A stretch of DNA of 64,000 bases from Pseudomonas sp. A34-9. GTDB taxonomy: Bacteria; Pseudomonadota; Gammaproteobacteria; Pseudomonadales; Pseudomonadaceae. The notes beneath the pieces are model-generated. The model ran no database searches, was not told the origin of the DNA, and saw nothing but the letters and a program-made list of their open reading frames with translations. Position numbers and translations under genes: made by a program. This document shows positions 1 to 8,387 of the stretch, one piece after another. Position 1 is the stretch's first letter, and each line of letters begins with the position of its first letter. The stretch is from the NCBI RefSeq assembly GCF_029543085.1, contig NZ_CP119967.1, positions 3,746,501 through 3,810,500 of the forward strand, given 5' to 3'.

Positions 1-585
1 CTCAACGGGTGATTTCACTCGCGTGGCATCAGGTGCCACGCCAAACGGTAGTGTGAATGCGAAAACCAAAGCGCCAACACCCACCAGCGCGGAAAAGAGA
101 AGGGATGCCTGCGGCGAAAATATCCCGATAACAACTCCCGCCAACAAGGGACCTATGACGCGACTGATGGTGATGATAATACGGCGGACACGAAATGCAT
201 GTTCCATGCGATGTTTCTCGACTGTTTCAGCCGGATACACACCAAAAAGAGATTGAACAACACCAAAGGCTGACACTGCAAAAATATCAATAATCATCAG
301 CGCTTCAATCGAATACGAAACTTCAACAGAAGGGTAACGAAGAATTCCCGTCAATAAAATAACAATACAGCCCGCCTTAATAGCAGTGCTCCGCCGCATG
401 GCTTCAACTTGCGAAGCTAAAAACAGCACTGAAACGACGGCGGTGATTGCGAGCGCTGCCTCGTAGGTTGCCAGCTCAAGCAGGCTACCTCTCTGAACAA
501 TAATCAGAGGGACTGTTGCATTCCAGCAGCCGAGATATATCCATATGAATACTTCAAGGCACAGATACTTTCGAAATATACTCAA
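1..585 (-). CDS. MFS-type transporter, N-terminal part (cut by window edge)
   Basis: An open frame of 195 codons runs off the left edge of the window. It begins at a TTG preceded by AGGATAGG. The product is very hydrophobic, with about five membrane segments and short basic loops such as RRSTAIK and RVRR, which is the pattern of a major facilitator efflux protein. I cannot name the substrate. Codon choice (many ATT, ATA, GTT) and base composition are clearly AT-richer than in the genes from 0.8 kb onward, which suggests a transferred segment. It lies 16 bp downstream of a small frame on the same strand. The start is uncertain because there is no ATG near the N-terminus. Confidence 0.6.
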   Translation of the reverse strand, partial: MSIFRKYLCLEVFIWIYLGCWNATVPLIIVQRGSLLELATYEAALAITAVVSVLFLASQVEAMRRSTAIKAGCIVILLTGILRYPSVEVSYSIEALMIIDIFAVSAFGVVQSLFGVYPAETVEKHRMEHAFRVRRIIITISRVIGPLLAGVVIGIFSPQASLLFSALVGVGALVFAFTLPFGVAPDATRVKSPVE

Positions 586-601
586 GCCACCTATCCTTTC
601 G

Positions 602-787
602 TTACATGACGATCTGCAACGGTTGCTCCGGTGCGGCCCCCATGCACTTGACTAGCCCATGAATGCCATTAATTCTGTCCGTATTAATGCCAAGCTTTGA
701 AAACAAGTGCTCAAGCATTTGGTTTTTGTGAATATCGCGTTTTTTCTCAAGACATTCTCGATCGTACCATCTCAACCGAGCCCCCAT
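602..787 (-). CDS. Unidentified small protein or 3' gene fragment
   Basis: A frame of 61 residues from an ATG ends in TAA just before the MFS gene, probably in the same transcript. I do not recognise it. It is rich in charged residues (motifs WYDRECLEKKRD and SKLGINTDRI) with no signal peptide. Its AT-rich composition matches the MFS gene, and composition changes sharply near 787, where the DCC-family gene begins on the other strand. It could therefore be the surviving C-terminus of a longer imported gene rather than a complete small gene. The frame stays open upstream to about 877 but overlaps the DCC gene there. Confidence 0.3.
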   Translation of the reverse strand: MGARLRWYDRECLEKKRDIHKNQMLEHLFSKLGINTDRINGIHGLVKCMGAAPEQPLQIVM

Positions 788-1253
788 GCCGACCTCAAAA
801 ACCCGCCCAACCCCCGCCCCGCTCCTCAACCCCGGCGAATCCGTGGTCCTGTTCGACGGCGTCTGCAAACTCTGCAACGGCTGGGCGCGCTTTTTGATTC
901 GTCACGATCATCAGCGTCGCGTACGTTTGGCAGCGGTTCAATCGCCGGAGGGCCAGGCGTTGCTCGCGTGGGCCGGCCTCCCCATCGATCAGTTCGACAC
1001 CATGGCGGTAATCCGCGACCGGCATTACTGGGAACGTTCGGACGCTTTCTTCGAGGTCATCAGCCAATTACCCGCCCGCTGGCAGGTATTGCGACTGCTG
1101 CGCGTCTTCCCGCGAGGCTTGCGCGATTGGGCCTACGACCGCATCGCGCTAAACCGCTATCGGCTGTTCGGCAAGTACGACACTTGCCTGTTGCCAACGC
1201 CAGACCATGAACAGCGCTTCCTCAAAGCAACTGCACCTGCGCCAGCAAACTGA
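786..1253 (+). CDS. Thiol-disulfide oxidoreductase DCC family protein (DUF393)
   Basis: This 155-residue protein has the family hallmark DGVCKLCN near the N-terminus, with Asp24, Cys27 and Cys30 giving the name DCC. The rest (FFEVISQLP, WAYDRIALNRYRLFGK) follows the usual YuxK/DUF393 layout. Members are thought to be thioredoxin-like redox proteins, but the partner is unknown. The ATG at 786 has only a weak ribosome binding site; it is kept because the family usually begins shortly before the DGVC motif. The 3' end overlaps the convergent DUF2269 gene by 32 bp, so the two may influence each other's expression. Confidence 0.85.
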   Translation: MPTSKTRPTPAPLLNPGESVVLFDGVCKLCNGWARFLIRHDHQRRVRLAAVQSPEGQALLAWAGLPIDQFDTMAVIRDRHYWERSDAFFEVISQLPARWQVLRLLRVFPRGLRDWAYDRIALNRYRLFGKYDTCLLPTPDHEQRFLKATAPAPAN

Positions 1254-1728
1254 ACAACTGCAGCGGTGTCATCTTCGTCACCATCATCAGCACGATGACA
1301 AACATGCCGGCGAAACCGAGCACGCCCATCCACAACCATTGGCGGTACACGCCTTGGTATTGCTCATCCAGACGGGCCCCCGCCTCGCTTGCACTCGACG
1401 CCATTACGCACAGGCGTTTCTGCAAAAGCAGCACCGGCAGCCACAGCGAGCCGACGCAGAAGAAGATGATCAGCGAGGTCAGCACCCAGTCAGTGCTCAT
1501 CGACAACCCCGAAAGTCGCATCAGCAGGTAGCCGGTGATGATCTGCACGAAACCGGCCGGTGTGGTGATCCACGTGTCGAAACGTACGACCATGCGCGCG
1601 ACATGGGCGATTACTTGTGGGTTGGCGGTGCGGCTGGCGGCGATCAGGTAGAGGTAGGAACCCATGCCGAAACCGAACAGGAAAATCGCCGCGATGATGT
1701 GCAGGTACTTCAGACACAGATAGAGCAT
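1222..1728 (-). CDS. DUF2269 family integral membrane protein
   Basis: A 168-residue protein with four predicted membrane helices: residues 5-27, about 55-75, 80-105 and 135-158. It matches the DUF2269 pattern, in which a conserved His/Arg-bearing helix (LKYLHIIAAIFLFG) opens the protein. The function of the family is unknown. It starts one base after the stop of the saccharopine-dehydrogenase-like gene (TGA-C-ATG), so the two are very likely co-transcribed and translationally coupled; DUF2269 proteins are commonly found next to such oxidoreductases. Its end overlaps the convergent DCC gene. Confidence 0.8.
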   Translation of the reverse strand: MLYLCLKYLHIIAAIFLFGFGMGSYLYLIAASRTANPQVIAHVARMVVRFDTWITTPAGFVQIITGYLLMRLSGLSMSTDWVLTSLIIFFCVGSLWLPVLLLQKRLCVMASSASEAGARLDEQYQGVYRQWLWMGVLGFAGMFVIVLMMVTKMTPLQLFSLLAQVQLL

Positions 1729-1729
1729 G

Positions 1730-2857
1730 TCAGCGTTGCCCGTCCGAGAAATGCACGGCCAGGCTCAGGTTGTCTGGATCGTTGATCGCGGCCATGTACT
1801 CGGCAACGCTGATTTCACCCACACAAGGTCGGGCGCCGGAGGGCGGCGTGTAGCCTTGCGCCATTTTCGTGGCCAGGGCCACGGCGGCGCAGCTGGGAAT
1901 TTCCGGGCCTTTGTCATTCAGGGCGGTGAGTTGCGCGGTCATCGACAACGGTTTGCCGTCAACGCCAAGGCCCTGCACGTCGATGTACATTGCGCTTTTG
2001 CCATCGCCGAAACGCTCGAAGCGCATGCCGAGGCGATGCAGTCTTGCCGCCCACAGCGCATGGTCGCGGACCAGCCCGACTTTGAGTGCCTGAGCCAGCA
2101 GGCCGTTGGCGATGCCGCCGAGTTTCAGCCCGGCGCCGGCCTTGAAGCTCAAGGTCTGCGCGCCATAACGATGGGCGAAGATGTCCATGTCCGGCACATC
2201 AACATTGGCCAGCAGGCGGGTGCCCATCTGCGGCATTTTGCGCAAGGTCAGGTCCAGCCAGCCCGACACCTCATGCACCTTGCCGTTTTTAAGTTGCTTG
2301 ATCGGTTTGCCGGCGTAGGCGAGCACGCCTTCGATGGTCGACAGCCCCGGCATTTTCGCCGATGAGGAAATGCCATGCTCGATCGAATCAATGCGTGAAA
2401 AGTGCTGGCGCTGCTCATCGATGATCGCGGACGACAACGTCGGCACCGAGCTGCAACCACTGAGGATCGCCACGCCGGCCTGCTTCGCCCGCGCATCGAG
2501 AATGCCGATGCCGTTGACGAACGTGCGGCAGTCCGCCAGGTCGCAGTAGTTCACGCCGGCGTCGATGCAGCTTTCAGCGAGCGCATAGGATTGCCCTTGA
2601 AACGGCCCACCGGTATGGACGACCAACTGGATGTTCAGCGCGCGCAATGCGGACTTGAATTCGCCACCCATGGCATCGCCGCACCAGCCTTCGCAGACGT
2701 TGCCCGATTGATTGTTCAGCTCATCGACTTTGCGCTGCAACTTGTGCGGATCACGCCCCGAAAGCACCAGACCGATGTCCGGCATCAGCGCCAGATGCCG
2801 GCACACGATGCTGCCGAAATTTCCATAACCACCGACCACCATCACCCTGAACGGCAT
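1730..2857 (-). CDS. Saccharopine dehydrogenase-like NAD(P)-binding protein
   Basis: A 375-residue cytosolic protein opening with a Rossmann fold: GGYGNFG at residues 9-15, then the acceptor loop SGRDPHKL. The middle HTGGPFQGQSYALAESCIDAG and CDLADCR are typical of the saccharopine dehydrogenase NADP-binding family. The actual substrate is unknown; many bacterial members are not lysine enzymes. The start ATG at 2857 has AGGG about ten bases upstream. It is the first gene of a two-gene unit with the DUF2269 membrane protein and is divergent from the riboswitch-controlled cobalamin genes. Confidence 0.75.
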   Translation of the reverse strand: MPFRVMVVGGYGNFGSIVCRHLALMPDIGLVLSGRDPHKLQRKVDELNNQSGNVCEGWCGDAMGGEFKSALRALNIQLVVHTGGPFQGQSYALAESCIDAGVNYCDLADCRTFVNGIGILDARAKQAGVAILSGCSSVPTLSSAIIDEQRQHFSRIDSIEHGISSSAKMPGLSTIEGVLAYAGKPIKQLKNGKVHEVSGWLDLTLRKMPQMGTRLLANVDVPDMDIFAHRYGAQTLSFKAGAGLKLGGIANGLLAQALKVGLVRDHALWAARLHRLGMRFERFGDGKSAMYIDVQGLGVDGKPLSMTAQLTALNDKGPEIPSCAAVALATKMAQGYTPPSGARPCVGEISVAEYMAAINDPDNLSLAVHFSDGQR

Positions 2858-3027
2858 GCAATTTTTCCCTAAGTCATTCCCTCACACAGGCGTGCAGGAT
2901 ATAGGGCCGAACGCCGGCAAGCCATTCAGATCAATGGCTGCCGCTCTTGCGCGCCCGTGCAGCAGTGAACTAGCGGGCACGCCACTGCCAAGTTGACGAA
3001 CGGTCATTCGAATGTTCAGATGCCGCC

Positions 3028-3215
3028 CAGTTTCAGGTGTCCCATGCCGCCGTGCATGGAGTGAAACGGGAAACCGGTACGTTCTTTTCGAACAAGTCCG
3101 GTGCTGCCCCCGCAACGGTATGCGCGTGATGCTTTCGATAGACCACTGTGGCCATGCGGCCATGGGAAGGTGAAAGCCTCGATACGCGCGAGCCCGGAGA
3201 CCGGCCTGGAATGTC
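3028..3215 (+). promoter_or_regulatory. Cobalamin (adenosylcobalamin-class) riboswitch
   Basis: The leader shows the conserved blocks of the B12 riboswitch in the right order: TTTCAGGTGTCCC at 3031, ACGGGAAACCGGT near 3065, the B12 box GCTGCCCCCGCAACGGT near 3103, and GAGCCCGGAGACCGGCCT near 3190. It lies about 100 bp upstream of a TonB-dependent receptor start. Known members lower expression of uptake genes when the cofactor is abundant. The downstream GGTGGGCGGGCATGGGCC is GC-rich and could take part in the expression platform, but I did not fold it. Boundaries are approximate. Confidence 0.9.
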
Positions 3216-3316
3216 TGTTTGGCAAAATCCTGCGGTGGGCGGGCATGGGCCGGTATTGGCTGTGCGCGATGCCTTCTCCTGCATGCTCTTCTGCGAAGAT
3301 ACTTTTCGAGAAGACA

Positions 3317-5254
3317 ATGATTCGACCTTTCTACACCTCGGCTCCAACCCTGTTGTTCGGCTGCCTGTTCAGCCCTCTGCTGCTGGCGGATGACGCGCCA
3401 CTGGAACTCAATCAGCAAATCGTTTCCGCACCGTCGGTGGAATCCACCGCTGTCGCCGACATGGCGAAGTTCGGCAGCAAAGTCGAGATCGTCACCCGCG
3501 AACAGATCGAGCGCGCCGGCCCCAGTGCCGATGTCAGCCGCGTCATGCAGATGTTTATTCCCGGCCTGTACGTCGCGCCGAAAAACGGCCCGTTCGACTA
3601 CGGCACCTATTCGCTGCTCGGCGGGCGCAACGACGACACGTTGATCCTGCTCGACGGTGTGCGCCTGAACAATCGCCTGTACGGCGGCCTCTATCTGGAC
3701 ACCCTGCCGGCCAACGCCATCGAACGCATCGAAGTGCTCAAGGGCGGCCAGAGCCTGTTGTTCGGTACCCAAGCCGTGTCCGGGATGATCAACATCGTCA
3801 CCCGCAGCCCGCAGTCGCGCAAAGCCGCCGGCGAAGTGAACCTGGGCGTCGACAGCTTTGGCGGCACCACCGAAGACGCCCGGGTCGAGAATATCTTCAC
3901 TAACGGTTTCGGCGATCTTGGTTTGCTGGCGTATGTCAGCCACAACGTTTCCGACGGTTACCAGCCCTATCGCAACCGCGACATGAACAACGTCAGCGAG
4001 AAGCACCGCGCCTACGAAGTCACCACATTCGGCGCCAAGGCGATTCAGTCGTTTGGCGATGATTCGCGGCTGGAACTGTTCTACCAATACGCCGACGCCG
4101 ACCTCGACTTCGCCCGCCCGGTCGACAACCACAACACCACCAACGACCGCGTGCAGCAGATCGCCACGGCGACCTTCGAGCAGGCCATCAATGAGCGCCT
4201 GAGCTACTTCGTCAAAGGCCATATCAACGACTGGGACACGCGTTATACCCGCGTCAACAACGTCGAAGGCGGCGGTACCAGAGTCGTTAACCACAACGAC
4301 TATTGGGGCTTCACCGACTGGGGCGTGCAGGCCGAAGGCAAGGCTGAACTGCCCGGCGGCCATGTGCTGGTGTTCGGCACTGACAACCAATGGTTCAAGG
4401 GCCAGGACGATGTGCTGATCATCGACAACGACAAGGCCCAAGCCCACGCGTTCTACACGCAACTGCGTCCGCAGATCGACGCCCTGCCCGACTGGCATCC
4501 GAGCATCGGCGTACGTCACGAAGCCATGGACGGCGGCGACAGCGCCACGGTCGGCATGCTCACTTCGCTGTATGACCTCAACGACAACTGGTCGGTGCGC
4601 GGTCAATACGGCAGCGCCTACAAACTGCCGAACGCCGAGCAACTGTTCGTCAACGAACCGGGCGACGAGCTCGGCAACCGCAACCTGAAACCGGAAAAAA
4701 GCCGCAACGCCGAACTGGGTGTCGACTACAAGGGCTTTGTGCTCGACCGTGAATTCAGCGCCAGCATGACCCTGTTCAAACGCAAGATCGCCGACCTGAT
4801 CACCCTCGATGACATTCAGTGGGTCAACGGTGAGGGCCAAGTGCGCATGCGCGGTTTCGAGGCTGACGCGAAACTGGCGCTCAACGACCAATGGAGCCTG
4901 CAAGCGGACATGACCCGCAACCTCACCGAGTCGCGCACGGGTACGACCATCAACGACATCCCGAGCTTCTTCGCCCGTTCGCGGGTCGGCTATGAATCGG
5001 AAAATCGTCTGTGGGGCGCCGGTGGTGCGATTCGCTACATTCTCGATATCACCAGTTCGAAACAGGTCGAGTACGGCCACTATTCGGTGGTCGACGCCGA
5101 TGCCTATCGCTACCTCGACAACGCTCACCAACACCGCGTGAGCCTGCTGGTAGAAAACCTGTTCGACCGCGATTACGTCACCAGCCGTTCAAGCAACGTC
5201 GACAATCTCGGCCGGCCGTTCACCTCTGAAGTGCGCTACACGTACCGCTTCTGA
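3317..5254 (+). CDS. btuB: TonB-dependent outer-membrane receptor for cobalamin/corrinoid (BtuB-like)
   Basis: From the ATG at 3317 the product has 645 residues: a signal peptide ending near LLLADDAP, a plug domain (LLDGVRLNNRLYGGLY, RIEVLKGGQSLLFGTQA, MINIVTRS) and a beta-barrel ending in the aromatic motif RYTYRF. It imports a ligand across the outer membrane with TonB energy. The cobalamin riboswitch just upstream and the BtuF-like gene downstream point to vitamin B12 or related corrinoids. The reading frame is open further upstream to 3101, but that part lies inside the riboswitch. Its TGA overlaps the ATG of the next gene by one base. Confidence 0.88.
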   Translation: MIRPFYTSAPTLLFGCLFSPLLLADDAPLELNQQIVSAPSVESTAVADMAKFGSKVEIVTREQIERAGPSADVSRVMQMFIPGLYVAPKNGPFDYGTYSLLGGRNDDTLILLDGVRLNNRLYGGLYLDTLPANAIERIEVLKGGQSLLFGTQAVSGMINIVTRSPQSRKAAGEVNLGVDSFGGTTEDARVENIFTNGFGDLGLLAYVSHNVSDGYQPYRNRDMNNVSEKHRAYEVTTFGAKAIQSFGDDSRLELFYQYADADLDFARPVDNHNTTNDRVQQIATATFEQAINERLSYFVKGHINDWDTRYTRVNNVEGGGTRVVNHNDYWGFTDWGVQAEGKAELPGGHVLVFGTDNQWFKGQDDVLIIDNDKAQAHAFYTQLRPQIDALPDWHPSIGVRHEAMDGGDSATVGMLTSLYDLNDNWSVRGQYGSAYKLPNAEQLFVNEPGDELGNRNLKPEKSRNAELGVDYKGFVLDREFSASMTLFKRKIADLITLDDIQWVNGEGQVRMRGFEADAKLALNDQWSLQADMTRNLTESRTGTTINDIPSFFARSRVGYESENRLWGAGGAIRYILDITSSKQVEYGHYSVVDADAYRYLDNAHQHRVSLLVENLFDRDYVTSRSSNVDNLGRPFTSEVRYTYRF

Positions 5255-5613
5255 TGAGTGAAATCAAAACCGTCGACGGCGTCGACACGCACCCGGACTG
5301 GTCGCATGTGCCCGAACATGCGCGCCACGTATTCATCTGCACCGGCCCGCGCTGCACTCAGCGCGGCGCCCAGCAATTATGGAAAACCTTGCGCCGGCAT
5401 TTGCTGGTGCACGATCGCATCGAGACGCCGGGCGGCGTCTTGCTGACACGTACGCACTGCCAGTTTCCGTGCAATCTGGGGCCGGTCGTGACGGTGTATC
5501 CCGAGCGTTGCTGGTATGGCGTGCACGACAAGCAAGACGTGCAGCGGTTGGTTGAAGGGCATCTGGTCGGCGGTGAGGTGGTCGCGGACTTGTTGATCAA
5601 GGCACCGACATGA
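5254..5613 (+). CDS. (2Fe-2S) ferredoxin-like protein of a cobalamin operon
   Basis: This 119-residue protein has a thioredoxin-like ferredoxin pattern. One cysteine pair (CTGPRC) sits near residue 30, and a second group (THCQFPCNLGPVVTVYPERCWYG) lies around residues 67-88, as in [2Fe-2S] ferredoxins that carry the TRxxCxxxCxxGPVxxVYPE signature. Such genes sit beside cobalamin uptake and synthesis genes in many Pseudomonas genomes. A role in reducing a corrinoid or serving a CobW/CobG-type step is inference only. Start and stop overlap both neighbours (TGATG and ATGA), so it is the middle cistron of a tight operon. Confidence 0.78.
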   Translation: MSEIKTVDGVDTHPDWSHVPEHARHVFICTGPRCTQRGAQQLWKTLRRHLLVHDRIETPGGVLLTRTHCQFPCNLGPVVTVYPERCWYGVHDKQDVQRLVEGHLVGGEVVADLLIKAPT

Positions 5614-6530
5614 GCAGGTTGTGGATGTTGTTGAGTGCCCTGCTCTACGCGATGCCGGTGCTCGCCGACCGTTACCGCAACTGCGGCGAGGACTGGAACA
5701 CCGCTGCGCCTTCGCGCATCGTCGCGCTCAATCAGCATGCGGCAGATCTCGTCCTGGCGCTGGGTGCCGGGCCAGCGTTGGTTGGCGTCGCCTATCTGGA
5801 TGACACCGATGCCGGTCAGCGGCCATCCGAGTACTTCGGTGTGCCGGTGATCGCGCGGCAATACCCGGCCAGCGAAGTGCTTTACGCACAGCAACCGGAT
5901 CTGGTGATCGGCGGGTTTGCCACGGCATTCGGTGACGGTGTGACTTCACGCTCGGGTCTTGCGCGTAATGGCGTGGGGTCTTATCTACTGGAGTCGGCCT
6001 GTAACGGGCATTCGCTGGATTACTTCGCGCATGTGCGCAATGACCTGCTGACCTTGGGCAGGCTGCTGCACAAACAGCCACAGGCGCGGCAATTGAGTGA
6101 GGCAATGGACGCCGACCTCGCCAGTGCCCGAGCCTTGGCCGGTGCGGGTAAATCGCTGTCGGTGTTCTATCTCGACAGCGAAGTCAAAGGCCTGGACAGC
6201 GAAGGTCGGCGAGGGTTCGTCACCGCGCTGTTGGCCTCCGTCGGTGCACGCAATGTGTTCGCCGACATCAATCTTTATCGGGTGACCGTCAACCGTGAAA
6301 CCCTGTTGGCCAGCGACCCGGACGTGATTCTGCTGGCCGACGCCGAATGGTCGCCGGCCCGTCGCAAACGCTATCTGTTGAGCCACGACCCGGTGCTCTC
6401 ACAACTGCGCGCGGTGCGCGAGAACCGCATGATCGACATTCCTTTCACCCACTTGCTACCGACCTTCAACAGCGGTCGGGTGGCGCTTGAACTCGCTCGG
6501 CAGCTCAATGCACTGAAGAAAAATAAATGA
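5610..6530 (+). CDS. Periplasmic binding protein of BtuF/FecB type
   Basis: A 306-residue protein with a short signal peptide (cleavage likely after VLA) followed by the Helical-backbone binding fold: PSRIVALNQHAADLVLALGAGPALVGV, YLDDTDAG, QQPDLVIGG and DVILLAD. It would capture cobalamin or another chelate in the periplasm. It overlaps the ferredoxin gene by four bases and ends the riboswitch operon; no permease or ATPase follows, so it presumably docks onto a transporter encoded elsewhere. The His/Trp residues expected for corrinoid binding were not checked, so ligand identity rests on the operon context. Confidence 0.75.
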   Translation: MSRLWMLLSALLYAMPVLADRYRNCGEDWNTAAPSRIVALNQHAADLVLALGAGPALVGVAYLDDTDAGQRPSEYFGVPVIARQYPASEVLYAQQPDLVIGGFATAFGDGVTSRSGLARNGVGSYLLESACNGHSLDYFAHVRNDLLTLGRLLHKQPQARQLSEAMDADLASARALAGAGKSLSVFYLDSEVKGLDSEGRRGFVTALLASVGARNVFADINLYRVTVNRETLLASDPDVILLADAEWSPARRKRYLLSHDPVLSQLRAVRENRMIDIPFTHLLPTFNSGRVALELARQLNALKKNK

Positions 6531-6580
6531 ACCCGTCGCACCACACGCCACCTAACGAACAGACCATCAGGAGGTAGCCA

Positions 6581-6781
6581 ATGCAAATCGAAACCGTGTG
6601 GATCGTACTGGCGGCAGTTCTTCTGCTTATCGAACTCTGGGCCATCAATCGGGTGCGCAAGAGCGAGGGGAAATCGAGCAACAAAGGCGTGTGGATCGTG
6701 CTGATCGTGTTTGTGCCGCTGTTTGGCTTGATTGCCTGGGCATTGGCGGGGCCCAAGCACATCAGTCAGCGTTCGGCTTAG
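6581..6781 (+). CDS. Small inner-membrane protein with PLDc_N domain
   Basis: A 66-residue protein with two membrane helices (residues 5-22 and 36-56) joined by a basic loop (NRVRKSEGKSSNKG). It matches the PLD-nuclease N-terminal (PLDc_N) domain, which often stands alone in Pseudomonas as a short membrane protein of unknown function. A strong ribosome binding site (CAGGAGGT) lies just upstream. It follows the BtuF-like gene by 50 bp and may share its transcript. A GC-rich inverted repeat (GCGCGGGGC...GCCCCGCGC, 6802-6837) lies after it but has no T tract. Confidence 0.7.
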   Translation: MQIETVWIVLAAVLLLIELWAINRVRKSEGKSSNKGVWIVLIVFVPLFGLIAWALAGPKHISQRSA

Positions 6782-6845
6782 TCGCCTGATTGATGGGTCG
6801 TCGCGCGGGGCTTGCCATCGGCACTGCCCCGCGCTTCAAGGTTGA

Positions 6846-8072
6846 TCAACTGACCGGCACCAACGGCGGCATCTCTTCCATTTGTGCCAGCGGCACGTCA
6901 CTGCTGCCGGGGGTCAGAATGACCTTGCGGCAGTTTTCTTCTTTCTTGTCGAAGATCTTGTAGCCCTCGGCGGCCTGCTCCAGGGACAGCCGATGGGTGA
7001 TGATCGCGTCGGGCTGCAAGGCGCCGGTTTCGATGTAGCCGAGCAGTTCCGGCAGATAGCGCTGTACATGGGTCTGGCCCATTTTGAAGGTCAGCCCCTT
7101 GTCGAAGGCATCGCCAAACAGAAAGCCGTGGATGAAGCCTGAATACACCCCCGGCACACTCACCACCCCACCGCGACGCACGGCTGCAATGCACTGGCGC
7201 AGCGCTTTGCCGCTGCTGCCTTCGAGCTTGAGCGTGGCGAGGATCGTTTCGGTGGTGCTGCCCTTGGCTTCGAACCCTACGGCATCAATCACTGCATCGA
7301 CGCCACGACTGCCCGGAGTCTGGCGAATAATGGTATCGGCCGGGTCATCGTCGTCATCGAAGTTGATCGGTATCACGCCGTAGGTGCGCTGTGCGTAATC
7401 GAGCCGATACGCGTGGTGATCGACCATAAAGATACGCTCGGCGCCGAGCATTTTCGCGCAGGCTGCGCTGAGCAGGCCAACCGGTCCCGCACCGTAAATC
7501 GCGATGCTTGAACCTTGGCCAATGCCGGTGTTGGTCACGGCTTGCCAAGCGGTCGGCAGGATGTCCGAGAGGAACAATACTTTCTCGTCCGCGAGTGTAC
7601 CAGGCACCTTGAACGGCCCCGTATTGGCCTTCGGCACCCGCACCAATTCGGCTTGGCCGCCGGGGATTCCACCGTACATGCGGCTAAAGCCGAACAACGC
7701 GGCGGGTGGCGGGATAATCTTTTTGTTCATCGCCCCGCCGGGGCCGCTGTTGGTCGTCTCGCACGCGGCGTACAGCGCCTGCTGACAGAAAAAACAGTCG
7801 CCGCAGGCAATCACGAACGGAATCACCACCCGGTCGCCGGGCTGTACCGCGGTCACCGCCGAGCCGGTTTCCTCGACGATGCCCATGAACTCATGACCGA
7901 AGATATCGCCATGCTCGACGGTCGGAATCTTGCCCCGATACAGGTGCAGGTCCGAGCCGCAAATCGCTGTGGCCGTCACCCGCAGAATGATGTCGTCAGG
8001 GGCCTCCAGTTTCGGATCCGGCACGGTTTCGACTCTGACGTCATGGGCGCCGTGATAGGTCATTGCTCGCAT
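6846..8072 (-). CDS. Zinc-dependent alcohol dehydrogenase, formaldehyde-dehydrogenase-like
   Basis: A 408-residue medium-chain dehydrogenase. Catalytic zinc ligands are seen as Cys38 (AICGSDLH), His60 and Glu61 (GHEF). The structural zinc set is CGDCFFC plus a fourth Cys (90, 93, 96, 104). The NAD site GAGPVG lies at 194-199. The length and the insert around 105-140 resemble the glutathione-independent formaldehyde dehydrogenase branch. The ATG at 8072 is chosen because GAGGAACTCACC precedes it; the longer open frame upstream has no ribosome binding site. The substrate is not known. The gene is divergent from the hemerythrin gene. Confidence 0.82.
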   Translation of the reverse strand: MRAMTYHGAHDVRVETVPDPKLEAPDDIILRVTATAICGSDLHLYRGKIPTVEHGDIFGHEFMGIVEETGSAVTAVQPGDRVVIPFVIACGDCFFCQQALYAACETTNSGPGGAMNKKIIPPPAALFGFSRMYGGIPGGQAELVRVPKANTGPFKVPGTLADEKVLFLSDILPTAWQAVTNTGIGQGSSIAIYGAGPVGLLSAACAKMLGAERIFMVDHHAYRLDYAQRTYGVIPINFDDDDDPADTIIRQTPGSRGVDAVIDAVGFEAKGSTTETILATLKLEGSSGKALRQCIAAVRRGGVVSVPGVYSGFIHGFLFGDAFDKGLTFKMGQTHVQRYLPELLGYIETGALQPDAIITHRLSLEQAAEGYKIFDKKEENCRKVILTPGSSDVPLAQMEEMPPLVPVS

Positions 8073-8387
8073 GGTGAGTTCCTCGATCGCTTGAATGAAA
8101 TGGCTGCTGTCTCCCATACGGCAGGGCGATGCCAAAACGAGTTCAGAACGCTTTCGCACAATCGGATCAGCGGGCCGCAATCGCCGCAAAGCCGTGATCT
8201 GCAATGCCTGCAACGCCCTCTTCATGCAGGCTGCACGAAGGCTTTTTGCCTGCGATCTCGCAAACCCTTGATCCATAGCGATTGAACATCCGCCAGGAAT
8301 TGGCACGCCAAATGCGATAGATCAAGGGCATTCACAGAGCCGTGAGACAACGGCCTGTGTTCAATCCGTGACAGCAGAGGCAACCTC
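8073..8387. other. Divergent intergenic region between dehydrogenase and hemerythrin genes
   Basis: This 315-bp stretch holds no convincing reading frame. On the plus strand TTGGCACGCCAAATGC at 8300-8315 has the GG-N10-GC spacing of a sigma-54 promoter (listed separately). I see no clear sigma-70 promoter for the dehydrogenase and no obvious long inverted repeat. Confidence 0.5.
8300..8315 (+). promoter_or_regulatory. Candidate sigma-54 (-24/-12) promoter for the hemerythrin gene
   Basis: TTGGCACG followed by CCAA and ATGC matches the YTGGCACG-N4-TTGC consensus except for one base in the -12 element, and the GG and GC pairs are exactly ten bases apart. The site is about 73 bp upstream of the hemerythrin ATG, a normal leader length. 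A sigma-54 promoter would need an enhancer-binding activator; none is encoded in this window. Confidence 0.6.

Noticed and set aside
2882..5134. A 750-codon open frame on the minus strand opposite the BtuB-like gene
   Set aside because: It is the mirror of a strongly coding, GC-rich gene; it has no family motifs, and the plus-strand receptor has clear plug and barrel motifs.
6802..6837. GC-rich inverted repeat GCGCGGGGC...GCCCCGCGC considered as a terminator
   Set aside because: No T tract on either strand; it could be a 3' hairpin but is not called.
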